From: Polyodon spathula
Lineage: Eukaryota; Chordata; Actinopteri; Acipenseriformes; Polyodontidae
Direction: 5' to 3'
Length of the DNA stretch: 64,000 nucleotides
Assembly: GCF_017654505.1 (NCBI RefSeq)
Contig: NC_054534.1
Location: 16,671,193-16,735,192 of the forward strand
This document shows, piece after piece, positions 23,091-33,767 of this stretch. Numbering within the stretch: the stretch's first letter is position 1; each line of letters begins with the position of its first letter. The notes below the pieces were generated by a model. It did not search any database. It worked only from the letters and a program-made list of their open reading frames with translations, and was not told the origin of the DNA. The translations under genes and the position numbers were made by a program.

Positions 23091-25801
23091 GTTGGACCCT
23101 ACTTTTCACTCCCAAGAAACTGGCACAGCCTAAGTTATATAGCATCTAACAGCTGATAGGAGTGTATTCAAGGCATGCTAAGTCCAGCTGAGTCTTTTTT
23201 TCTTTCCATATGGAACGTTTATATGAACACTTGGAGCAAGTTAGAGATAAAAACATCCTCCCATCCTAGCCACTCCAATAAAGTACCTTCCAGGTGTTGA
23301 AATAATGTAGTTCATTCTTTCATTAAACCTAGAGTGGAATGGCCCTCCAGGACTGGAATTGAACCTCCCTGATTTTGAAGGACTTGGGGGTCCAATTCAA
23401 ATAACTAAGCTGGGAAAAATAACATTAAGCTGGGTTTTAAGAAAATACAAGCATAGTGCATGTGGATCCATTTTTGATTTGTTATCAATAATGTGTTTGA
23501 ATCAAAGTAAAAATGGCCACACAATCTGCTTATGAGTTTATAGTTTACTAGAAGGCCCATTGAAGTAGGAATTTTGTTCTATGCTGATGATTTTACTTAG
23601 TATACGTCACTACCAATAACTTCATTACAGTGTTCACTCAAAAAAAAAAAAAAAATCAATATGGTTTTGGGACTTGCATGTATGATTAGAAATGATGGGG
23701 GTTAGAAAGTACTGCATTGGTAATTACACAATACAGTATACAAGTTTGTTCTTTTGTGTATTGCAACATTGTACCAACCATCCCTATTTTAAAATTGTGT
23801 ATCTGATTTGAATGGAAACATTGTATTTCAACTACAGTATGTCTAGTTATTATCTGAGACACAGGCCTTTATCAGTCTTGGTTCCAAAATCGCTTCTACC
23901 ACACGTTAGCCCCATTTGTATACATTGACTGCAACAACCGAAAGCTGCAAGGGATTCAATGCATGTTTTACGAGTAAATAAGGGACGTTTTTACAGTCGG
24001 AGTGAACACTGCCCCTGACCTCTTCTAAAACAGTTGCTCAGTTTACATCCTGGTATTTTGTAAAGGTGTATGACCAGGTTGTAACTATAGTTATAACATT
24101 AATTATATGTTTACATATAAATTAATATTATGTGAGAGTAAATCACTTTCACGTAACTGTTACTTAGCTTCTGAACCAATAAGGTATGATTTGAGTTAAT
24201 TTTGTCTTGCGTGCTGGAATTAATAATAGGTAACACACTGTTGAAGGTTATATTTTAAAAATAACAATAGAACACATAGATATGTGTTTGTTTTATTGAA
24301 AAACATGCTACAGGTTGTCTATAGCAATTTTCAACATCAGCGTTTGCTCAGTAAATAAAGCAAACTACTACGTTCTTTGAAAGTGTTCTAAAAAGATCAG
24401 TGTTTGTGGTTTAACAGTAGGCTGTTAAACTTCAGATCATATTTTTAAGTTCGGTGAGTGGAAAATATGTGTTTCTGAAGTTAATCTATTATTTGATGCA
24501 CTGGGAGGTGAAACGGTAACCCTTAACTGTACTTAATCTATAAAATCGCTTGAGACCTTTTGAATGGTGCAGGAGGGGTATTTCACAGCCTCTCTACAAC
24601 AACAAGATGCCAATGTTCAAATTGAAAATATTTTATAGTATTGAGACCATAGACATTGGAAATGGTAGCACAATTTAAAATTTCATAATGTGTGGCTGCA
24701 CTGGCTCAGTTGATTGACATTTCTGCTGGGTCCTAGTGGAGACTACTGTACTGACTAGTGATTTATACAAATACATGATTGAGAAGTACAGGTTTTAGTG
24801 TTGCTGCAATGTTGTGAAAAAAAACGAGGGGGGCGTGTCCTCTGTGTAAATTATGCCTCTGTATGTAGGAATTTTTGTTAAAGTTCCTATTCTCCAGTTT
24901 TGAAAATTACTATTCTGACTTCCTTTCTATATTCTGCAGTTTATAACCCCCGATCCTCTATTCTAACTTCTATGTGGTTATGTACGATTACTGTTTAAAA
25001 CCCCACAACCCTGCAATTTAAAATACTAAAAATAATAACGATTTTAAACTACTGATCGAAAGAACTATCTAGCAAAAGTGCATTTCCCAAAAATATAAAT
25101 GATAAAGTTATTACAAACTTGTTACAGCAGGAAACATTTTATGGGAAACCGTAGAACTGAAATTAAAGCAATATCAACTTAAATATGTAAAACAACAAAA
25201 AAAATCTAAACCACACAGGGCTCTATAGCTTAAATGTCAAATATTTTTCAATGTAAATTGAAAATAATGTTTCTATTATATTTAGGTGTTGTCTCTAGAC
25301 TTATTATACAACAAATGTTCCTAAATATTTTTAAATGCTTCCCTGGAGAACAGTAAAAGCTAAACTGTAGAATATTTTGCTTTTTATATCCACCTTTTAA
25401 AGGCATTTGATTTTCACCATGAGTGAATTATCAAACACACAAAATACTATAAAAACACAAATAAACACGTGAAATGTACTGCACAGAGCGATCTTCGGCA
25501 GAAATATTTCCGATCTTTGGTGCAGCTGGTGTCTTTTTTAGTTGAAGACATTTTAAAGAATACGTGCAGCTCTATGGAGTGTGTTCAATCATTTACCAAA
25601 AGCAAACTAACTAAAACAGCTGCCAAGGCAAACATTTGCTGTATTTATTTTAAGTGTCACGAATATGTAAATATATGTGTGTTATGGTAAAAGTCTGTAT
25701 ATTGGCAAATTTTAAGATGTACTGGTAAATGTCCCAGTGGTTCTTTGAGCTTATTTGTCCAGAGTGAGCATCACTTGTGACTGTTCCTATTTCTCTCCTA
25801 G
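23091..25801 (+). other. BRD10: BRD10 intron 2
   Basis: A 2.7-kb intron, AT-rich, with the acceptor TTTCTCTCCTAG. It holds a fragment with CTCCAGGACTGGAATTGAAC (about 23344-23376) related to the repeat at 11919, and a 15-base A run at 23641. No other gene seen. Confidence 0.75.
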
Positions 25802-27492
25802 GCAGCGAGAACAGGACCGCAAGGAGACAGAGGAGGCAACAGCCAAGGAGCTGGAGGAGTGGGAGCGTAGTCTACTGGCACAGGCATGTCCGCAGCCCAT
25901 GGATGCCCTATGGGAAGTGCCGGCCATCGGCCACTTCCTCTGCCTGGCCCAGCATGCCCTCAAGCTGCCTGAAATTATCTTCTATGAGCTGGAGCGCTTC
26001 CTCCTTATGCCACGTTGCAGTGTCTTCCTGGCCAAGGTCATGACCTCCCTGCTGAGTCACCCACAGCAGAGGCACACCCTGCACCGACGGCCAGCCCTGT
26101 CCTACCGCAGCTGGGAGGCGGCACTGCGGCAGAGTGTGCAGCGCTGGTATGTAGCGGTGGGGCAGGCAGAGGACCAGCGTGTCTGTGCTGAGCAGCTGGG
26201 ACTCTGCCCTCAGTTCTTCCGGGTGTTAGGAGAGGTCAGCCCCCTGGAGGAGAAGCCCTTCCACCTGCTGCCCTTCTACCAGCGGGTGTGGCTTCTTAAG
26301 GGTCTGTGTGACTGGGTGTACGAGACTCAGAAGGAGGTGCAGGATGCCGTGCTGAGCCAGCCCATCCACGAGTGCCGGGAGTCCATCCTGGGCTATGATG
26401 GCCAGGAGAACGCCTACATCCATTTCCCGCACTTCTGCGGCGCGGACCTCCGCATCTACTGCCAGAGCCCCTCAGCCTCCCCAGAATTCCCGCTGCCTAT
26501 TTGTGTCAAGAGGCTACAGAGTGAGCATAACAGACAGGAACAGCAAGCTGCCCTTGGGGGCCCTTCCCCTGAATCAAATGTCAAACGGAACAAGCGCATG
26601 GTTCAGGAAAGTCCCGGCTGTGGCAGTGATAGTAGAAAAGGAGGGGAAAATGATACCAGACAGAACCACTTGGGTCACACTGTTTGGAAAACACGAACTA
26701 GAGAGTTAACAGATAAGCAATATGGTTGCAGCTCAGAGAGGGAGGGAGGTGGGAATGGAGTATCTGAAGGTGTCAGAAGGATAATAACTGAATGGGGTGA
26801 CAGAAAAGGCTCTGCTTCTGATGAGGGTAGTCTTTCAGGTGACAGGGACTTGGTTTTTAATACTATTTTCATAGGAGAGGATTCTCTTAAGAGGATTAAA
26901 ATGGAGGGTGGTGATATTACAGCAATAAAGGAGGAAATTGGGTGCAATATAAGCCCTAAAAGGGAAGCTTCTGTGAAAGCTCAAGTCCCTGATTCCAATC
27001 TCTGTACTAAATGGAGAGTAGCAGTAAGAGAGGCTGAAAGAAACTGTGAAGCAAAGAAGTGCAGGGAATCTTTTCCTCCTTGTTGGGAAAACCAGGAGAA
27101 GATTGTGGGCTTCGGGGCACCCCTGAGCCCAGGGGAAATACGCATCCAGGACAATGGGATACCCCCCTCAACCCAGGGGCCCTGCCGAGCATGTGGAACT
27201 CTCCCAGCCAATGAGAGCCATGAAAACAAGGCCCACAGCTGTCCAGCTCCCTCAGCCATGAAGCGGGCATCTCCCGAGCACTCTGCACCAGAGAGCCAGA
27301 CAGAAGGCAAGGCGGGCCGAATGCGGACAAAGAAGAAGAAGAAGAAAAAGAAAAAGAAAGTGAAGGAGGCGGTGAGTAGTGAAGGGAAAGCAAGACCAGG
27401 ACGGCAGCGGCAGAACCTGGCCCAGTGTACTTGGCCTGACCTCCAGCAGACAATTGTTGCTAAGGCGGCGAAACACAAGAAGCACAAGTCAG
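25802..27492 (+). CDS. BRD10: BRD10 exon 3: conserved helical region and poly-Lys tract
   Basis: A 1691-base exon. Its first 250 codons are the best-conserved part of the family: EEWERSLLAQACPQPMDALW, VPAIGHFLCLAQHALKLPEI, WEAALRQSVQRWYVAVGQ, LGLCPQFFRVLGEVSPLEEK, VWLLKGLCDWVYETQKEVQD, CRESILGYD…FPHFCGADLRIY. These are predicted helices with buried Trp, Cys and Leu; the fold is not assigned to me. A variable acidic/basic region with LSPGEIRIQDN follows, then RMRTKKKKKKKKKKVKEA (a likely nuclear-localisation stretch also present in mammals) and KHKKHKS. It ends in phase 1 at AAGTCAG|GTGAGC. The open frame runs on through the donor to 27755, but that part is intron. The first 760 bases are markedly GC-richer than the rest of the gene. 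Confidence 0.93.
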
Positions 27493-27915
27493 GTGAGCAC
27501 ATGTTTCATTGGGTGAAACTAGAGCCAAACTCCAAATTAGTCGTGTCTAAGCAGAGGGACTCCAATTTCAAAGCTAAGTTAAAAAAAAAGAAGAAAAAAA
27601 AAATCAAACATTGTAATGTAATTGTAATGGGATTACTTACTGTGAAATGGCAGGCCAGTTTTCTATCTGCAGTTAAGGGTTGCCTTATATTTTGTCATTC
27701 TTCTACTGTGTGTTATAAATTAAAAAAAAAATATATCCACTATCATTTCCTGTAAAATATTGCAAGAGAACTATAAATTACTGTAATACTCAAATAAGCA
27801 TATTACTTTACACCTGTTATCTGTTGAGTGAAATTACAGCCTAGCTATGTTTTAAATGAATATCACATATCTTAAATTGCAGCACGTATAATAACAGTAC
27901 TTTTGACATCATTAG

Positions 27916-27995
27916 GAAAGAAATCTGAGTCCAAGAAGACTACTGTGAAGAAAAGAAAGACTTGCCTTCAGCTCCCCTTCGAACCCGGATTTCAA
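27916..27995 (+). CDS. BRD10: BRD10 exon 4
   Basis: An 80-base exon between CATTAG and GTATGC. With the base carried over from exon 3 it reads GKKSESKKTTVKKRKT, then LPFEPGFQ, continuing the basic region after KHKKHKS as in mammals (GKKSVSKKAITKKRKT). It ends in phase 0. Confidence 0.88.
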
Positions 27996-28902
27996 GTATG
28001 CTCAGTCTTATGGTATAAGTGCAGCGACTCGCTGGTCTGTGCATTTTAAAAGCAGTATCTGCATCTGTCTTTGCAGGGACAAATACTGCTTATGTCACTG
28101 AAGTGTGCTCATTGTAAGAATTGAAAGTCCCCATTGGAGTGCATTAGCAGCAACTACAGTTATAATTTCGCTGAGTGTGTAGGTGTCACAATCAGAATGT
28201 CATTGACAAAGCGTTCTAAATGATTAAACAAACAGATTAAGAATGCTAATGTCATGTTTGTCTGTTTGTTATTTAGATTTAAAGATTTCTAGTGTGTGTT
28301 TTATGAGTGGACGTTGACTGCCTCTGAGGCGGGGGGCGGGGGGGGGGGATCTTTGTGCGGCTTCCGTAGGTACAGAACTCGGGCATTGCCCTGTAATAAT
28401 AACTGCAATTGTAAAATGCACAACATATTACTTATTTCTAAATTCATTTTACAGGAAGTGGCTACTTTATTAGTAAGCACATCATTCGGCAGTACTATGC
28501 AAGAGCTGGACCCTGTGGTTGTCAGTACCAAGAGCAGAATTACTTATTTGGCTATAAATTGGGTTAATTGGGTTAAGCAAATAATTATCAACTTTTAATA
28601 TGGGGCATGTGTATCTCAGTCTGCATCTTCAGAGCTATAAAGTATATACTAAAATGTTAATATATTGGGAAACTAAGCAGCATAGTGGAGAAATGGTATT
28701 TCATTCAGGGTTTGAATCTAGCTCTTGTGGAAAAAAAAAGGTAGACACCACACTTCAACATAATGGAAGTGCACATTTTACTTTTCCATGATACTGATGG
28801 CTGTAATGTTGTATTTAAATTTGTGAAGGGGGCTGGATGTTATTTACATACTTGTTACACATCATTTGCTTATTTTTGTATATATTTTTTTGTTGTTAAC
28901 AG
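27996..28902 (+). other. BRD10: BRD10 intron 4
   Basis: A 907-base intron with a G-rich run at 28328-28348 (GGCGGGGGGCGGGGGGGGGG). No exon or repeat recognised. Confidence 0.75.
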
Positions 28903-28992
28903 CTAGTTTGCACGAATGTTGAGGAACTCCGGGCGCTAATCCGCAAAACTGAGGGAGAACTGAAGGAGATAGAGAATATGCGGAAGAAATCT
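28903..28992 (+). CDS. BRD10: BRD10 exon 5
   Basis: A 90-base, phase-0 exon (TTAACAG acceptor, GTAAGT donor). Its peptide LVCTNVEELRALIRKTEGEL…ENMRKKS is an amphipathic helix matching mammalian LICTNLDELRELITKIENEL. A coiled coil is likely. Confidence 0.92.
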
Positions 28993-29553
28993 GTAAGTAA
29001 GGCAACATGTTGCCTCTAAGCCTCAGTTAAATGACTTAGACCTTGTTAAAATCCTGGGTTTTAACCTGGCTCAGTTTAAACGAGTTGGTGTTCTCTCAAC
29101 CCAATTTGAAGACCCAGGACTGAATGGCTGGGGCTTTCAGGTGAGGATTGATTTGAACTCTTGGAGCTGTGAGGAAATTATTGCCATTGTTCCCTACCCT
29201 TGTATAAACAGAAATGTGGGGCTACCACGACAAAATTCCAACAAAGAAGTTACAATAAGTACCAGTAATTATTTTATTTATTTTTTTATTAAAAAAATGA
29301 AGGTGCAGGAGTACTGTTATTTCTACTTTTTAAACTCTAAACCATATTGTAATATAGGAGTCTTCTTTTGCAATCTCTGTTTTATACTTAGCAGGAGGTA
29401 GCTAAGTAACACAATTAATAAATCTTTGTTAATAGTAGCAGAGGAAGGCTGGGGTTTGGTTAAGTATGACGTCTTGGAGAATGGAGAAAAGAGGCCTTTT
29501 CGTTTACAGTGAGCCCCCACATTACCCTGACAATAACATATGATGTTTTGTAG

Positions 29554-29669
29554 GGGAGATGGTACTTCAAGAGGCAGTCTGTGAAGGAATTACACTGCAC
29601 GCTGGTGAGACTGCTTAATGAGCTGCTGCCGTGGGAACCAAAGCTGATAAAGGCCTTCCAAAGAAACAG
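29554..29669 (+). CDS. BRD10: BRD10 exon 6
   Basis: A 116-base exon (TTTTGTAG acceptor, ACAG|GTAAAT donor). It encodes GRWYFKRQSVKELHCTLVRL, then LNELLPWEPKLIKAFQRN, one of the most conserved blocks of the protein. It ends in phase 2. Confidence 0.93.
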
Positions 29670-29859
29670 GTAAATGGGGCATGTGGTTTTGAAATACACA
29701 CTGTGGGCAGGTTGTGTTTTATGTTTGCTGTCATGATCTTTAATTACTGTGCTCCTTCCATTCTGAATTTAGGCTACAGGGTAGGTTTGGCTCATGTAGA
29801 TTAATATTTATTTAAGTTTTTTTAGTATTTGGATGCCTAAAGGAAGGCAAATTAGAGAC

Positions 29860-30002
29860 TATTAGCAAAACCATTAAATAGAGAAGTATGGAGGTTAATT
29901 GACTTACTCGGGGTCACAAAATGAGTCAGTGAGCTGGGATTTGAACTGGGTACCTCCTGGTTACAAGCCCATTTCTTTAACTACTGGACCACACAGCTTC
30001 CT
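29860..30002 (-). mobile_element. tRNA-derived SINE fragment
   Basis: Read on the minus strand it starts AAGCTGTGTGGTCCAGTAGT (A-box region of a tRNA-like promoter) and has GGTACCCAGTTCAAATCCCA (B box, GTTCAAATCC). It then runs into the MIR/CORE-like TGTGACCCCGAGTAAGTCAA…TTAACCTCC segment. The same family occurs on the plus strand at 41725. The 3' tail is missing here, though a decayed TTATCCAGGACGATTTACAG at 30130-30149 may belong to a second fragment. Confidence 0.7.
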
Positions 30003-30714
30003 ATAAATTTAATTGTAAAAATACCAATAGAATATTTTATGATGAATATACAAGATCTCACGCCACTAGTAGCCTCTTACCAAATTTGACCTGACTCAGT
30101 AATTTCATCCTATTTTTATTATTATTTATCCAGGACGATTTACAGATATTACTTATTATAATTTAGTTGTTGTTGTTGTTGTTTTTTTTTGGTTAAGATG
30201 TGCACTTATTTTTATGTGGTTTCTAGTTTCCAAAGTACATTTTTTAAACACGTTCATCTTGCAGTACAAATGCAACTTTTATGTGTAATTTTAATGACAG
30301 TAACACCGCACATGAGTATACATTGCAGCTGTAGGCAAGGACAAATTAATTATTGTCCTTGCATGTTGTATAAATTAATTTTGTTCAGTGAAATCCAATA
30401 AAGGACAAGGACAACATGTAAGATAAGGTATGTACTAAACGCCTTAATGTAGCCATTCCAGAATAAATGTAACAATTTAAGATAGATCAATATGTGGACA
30501 CACCTTACACATTCTTGGTAGCCCAATTAATAAAGCCGGTGCTCGCAGTTTCACATCATCATGTCCCACTGATGGAAAGTATTTTAACACAAAAGTACTT
30601 CTCTTCTAGTAATTGTAAATGTTATAGCCTTTCTTTGAAAATTGAATTGTTTTGGATTTAAGAACCATACACATTTTGTGTTGACATGAAATTCATATTA
30701 CAGTTAAACTATTG

Positions 30715-31080
30715 ATATGGTTCACACTACAGTCCCACGTAGTGTGAAACCACGCACCTGGGTGTACCTGGGTCCCAGCGACCCACCTCGGGATGTGGGT
30801 TTACACACTTTGATCTGGGTTGAGCCAGACAAAATGCTTGACAGCCGTTAGTGAGTCGCCGCGATAACAAACAGCCACGCCTGCGTGAAGGTTTCACTTC
30901 TGCAAGGAACATTTCAGTTTAGTCTTACTTTTGTTGCTTGAGACACACCATGAGCCATATTGCAGCAGGAATGAAGAAACATTTGCTCTAATCAGCATTT
31001 GGGCCGATGGTTCAATCCAGAGAAGCTTGGATGGAAGTGTCCGTAACAAGCTGCAGGTTTTTCTACATTGGTAGTTTTTA
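30715..31080 (+). mobile_element. PIF/Harbinger-like transposon fragment
   Basis: It starts TTCACACTACAGTCCCACG and carries repeated ACCTGGGT/GACCCACCT blocks, then a stretch coding for remnants of a Myb/SANT-like protein (AGMKKHLL…ISIWADGSIQRSLDG in mixed frames). An inverted relative lies at 40040-40450 and shares the order of blocks: TGTGAAACCACG, GATGTGGGT, GACAAAATGC, AACAAACAGCCACGCC, GCGTGAAGGTTT. Harbinger elements pair such a Myb/SANT-like protein with a DDE nuclease; only the former is traceable here. Confidence 0.55.
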
Positions 31081-31374
31081 TCCTTGTGGTTTCTCAGATT
31101 TCAATGGACATTGGAGGGGGATAATGTGTTTTGTTGAACGACCCCCAAGTAAATGTAATTCCCGAAACACAGCTAAATAACCACTACATTAAAACAAAAA
31201 CGGAGCAAAAACAGCATTTAAATCAGCTTACTTGCAAAAATAGGCTAGCCTTTGTCACTGAATAACTTTTGCAAATGTCCCCTCTGTTCTCAATCCTTAA
31301 GTACGGTAAGCTTTACTAGAATCAAAATCTTGTAAAACGTTGTTTGTTCTTGTTCTGACAAACATTTGAAATTG

Positions 31375-31378
<4 letters not shown>

Positions 31379-31442
<64 letters not shown>
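31379..31442. repeat. (AT)n microsatellite
   Basis: Uninterrupted AT run of about 64 bases in BRD10 intron 6. Confidence 0.95.
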
Positions 31443-31446
<4 letters not shown>

Positions 31447-32317
31447 TTCTACTGAATGGTAGTGATACTGTGTATAATTGTATAAAGTCTGGCCATTTCT
31501 GTTCTTGGTAGTGGCCAGATAAGGTATTAACAGAAGCTATTTAAAAATTGCTTTGCTAAACAATTTTAGCAAAAGTGTGTCCATGTCAAAAACTAAAGAC
31601 TGACATGGTCCTGGAAAGCTTTCCTGTCGAATGATGCTCCCATGGCCAAGCCAAATGCCCGTTTACACGCAGGAACTTGAGAGCACATGACGGCAGACTA
31701 CGGACCCCTGAAAATTCCTGTCAATTTTGCCTCCCTAATCCGAGGGCCAGAGCCAATGGGGCACTCTGTGTAATCCCTAGTGAAGAACAGCAGATTATAG
31801 GCTGTGTTTATATCGGATATAATGTATACTGTTTCCTCTTTTATTGTGGAGAGTATCATTGGGTTCTTAATTAAGGATATGCTGATATTTCAAATCAAAT
31901 TGAATTGACAGCAATTACTTTATGCATCTCCTCTTGATCTGACGGCTGATAAAGATTTTCCTTCTAGTATGCGTGTGCAATACTGGTATGCCTATGTCAC
32001 GCAATTCATTTTAGTTCATTTTTACAAACCATTCAATTCCTTTTACAGAATGCCCCTGATGATGCTTTGAGTCTTGACTGGCACACGTCTTGTGTTCTGA
32101 TTTATGTGCATTGGCTTGCAATTAAGATATTACTCCAGGGTTTTGGTTCAAACTACCTATCTGATCAACTAGATCATTACATCCCCAGTGTCCAAGCTTG
32201 TTTCTCATATAATTAAACTGAGATACCCACTCAGGAAAATAGGGTTGGATTTGAACTTTGAGCATGGTACCCATTCCTATTTGCATATTTTAAAAGAAGT
32301 ATCATATCTTATTTCAG

Positions 32318-32505
32318 AGCACGACTGAAGAAAGACTTTGACGATTTTAAAAGGCATCCTGACCATAACAACTTTGTTCGAGAGGTCTGGACTGAGGAAG
32401 AGGGGGGTGGAGATTTGGGCAAGGATTCTTCTTCCACAGAGACCAACAGACCAACTGATGGTGCTGAAAAACAGGAAGTCTTAAAACAAGAGTTAACAGG
32501 AATGG
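32318..32505 (+). CDS. BRD10: BRD10 exon 7
   Basis: A 188-base exon (ATTTCAG acceptor, ATGG|GTGAGT donor). After completing the Arg codon split across the junction it reads ARLKKDFDDFKRHPDHNNF, REVWTEEEGGGDLGKDS, then an acidic tail. This matches mammalian SRLKKDYDDFRRQPDHDTF…EGEGDLGKDS. It ends in phase 1. Confidence 0.92.
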
Positions 32506-33767
32506 GTGAGTTATTCATCCAGGCGGGTGAGTTTAGGAACTAAGCTTTTCAGAGTACTTGCTAGAAAGTTAGACAAAACCAAGGTCCAAAACAGTATTGA
32601 AAAGGTGTTATATCAAACGTTTCTAAAAGTGTCAGAATGGTCATCTGTTAGCGGATGCTAACTCTGGTTTCTATTTAATGTGCATCAGTTTACATTGTAT
32701 AATATTTAATGTATATGTACTAATATATTTATACTTACACAATTTAGTTTATTTCCAGCAATGAAATAATGTTTTACTGCATCATGCTTTGACCTTTAAG
32801 CAGCATCTCAATTTAATATTACTATCCTACATTTAACAGGGTGTCTAATTTTCATGACTTGGACTGCAAAACTAGTTCATGTTTGTCGCCTGAGGCATTC
32901 TGAGTTATTGTGGTGAGGTCACAACCACATCTGGTGGCAGAAATCTGCTTTCAAAAAATGTCTCAAAACAAATAATTCATTAAGGACATTCTCCTGAATA
33001 AAACGATACACTGCACAGCACGTTTTATTGTAGGTGGCCATAATAAAATTGTATGTTTTCAGTTACAAAGTTAAAATAAACACACACAAAAATGATTTGC
33101 TCCAATCCACTCTAATCAAGCTAGAAAGCAGTAGTTCTGGAGTTCCACCCCTGTGCATGATCATCAGATCTGTCCCGTTTCAAGAGTCTAACGTCTTTAC
33201 AAACGGGTGCGGAATTAAATATTTTTGGATTTTGTAAAATACAGCTGGATAGAGTAATTTTTTTTTTTTTTTAAATAATTGAACATGACTGTTCAAAGAT
33301 CTGCAGTATTCTGTTTCCTTTAGTGATTTTATGTTCCGTTGCTAGGTTTATCGATATAGAAATATACAAAATATTTAAAAATTGAAAAAAACATTTTTTT
33401 TTTCTTTTGAATATAATAGCAGGAGATTCAAATAAAGTTAAATATGCTATTCAGAGAACTTTTAAGTAAAAAAAAATGAGTTCATGTGATTAAATCCAGT
33501 GTACTCTCCTTAAACTGCATCTGCTATAGAGCTGTGCTGGTGTATACGTCATTCCTCCTTTTTCCAAGACTCCCATAAAGTTGATTTATGGACCAGATTT
33601 TACAGTATGTAATGAAGCATCTCTGTGAGGAGAGTATGTACTTGTCAGTCTGCATCTTCTATTTCAACATTTTTAGTTTCTGATAAATATGGGTTTTTAG
33701 ATCTGCCACCTTCTTTCTTTTTTTTTTTACATTTTATTTATTCATTTTTAACATTTCTGTGTTTCAG
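32506..33767 (+). other. BRD10: BRD10 intron 7
   Basis: A 1.26-kb intron with several A and T runs (33260-33273, 33398-33405) and the acceptor TTTCTGTGTTTCAG. No other feature seen. Confidence 0.75.

Larger units (their letters stand above)
29670..32317 (+). other. BRD10: BRD10 intron 6, repeat-rich
   Basis: A 2.65-kb intron (GTAAAT donor, TTATTTCAG acceptor) that contains a minus-strand tRNA-derived SINE (29860-30002), a Harbinger-like fragment (30715-31080) and a long AT run (31379-31442), each listed separately. No further exon found. Confidence 0.75.

Noticed and set aside
22711..23133. 140-codon ORF around BRD10 exon 2
   Set aside because: Only 22890-23090 matches BRD10; the first ~60 codons are intron 1 and the last 14 are intron 2.
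26981..27502. Minus-strand ORFs of 77-173 codons with poly-Phe or poly-Leu
   Set aside because: They are the complement of the BRD10 poly-lysine exon; the homopolymers come from the AAG run.
25755..27755. Single 666-codon ORF covering BRD10 exon 3
   Set aside because: The first ~16 codons are intron before the TCTCCTAG acceptor, and the part after 27492 is intron after a GTGAGC donor. Joining at these sites restores homology with mammals.
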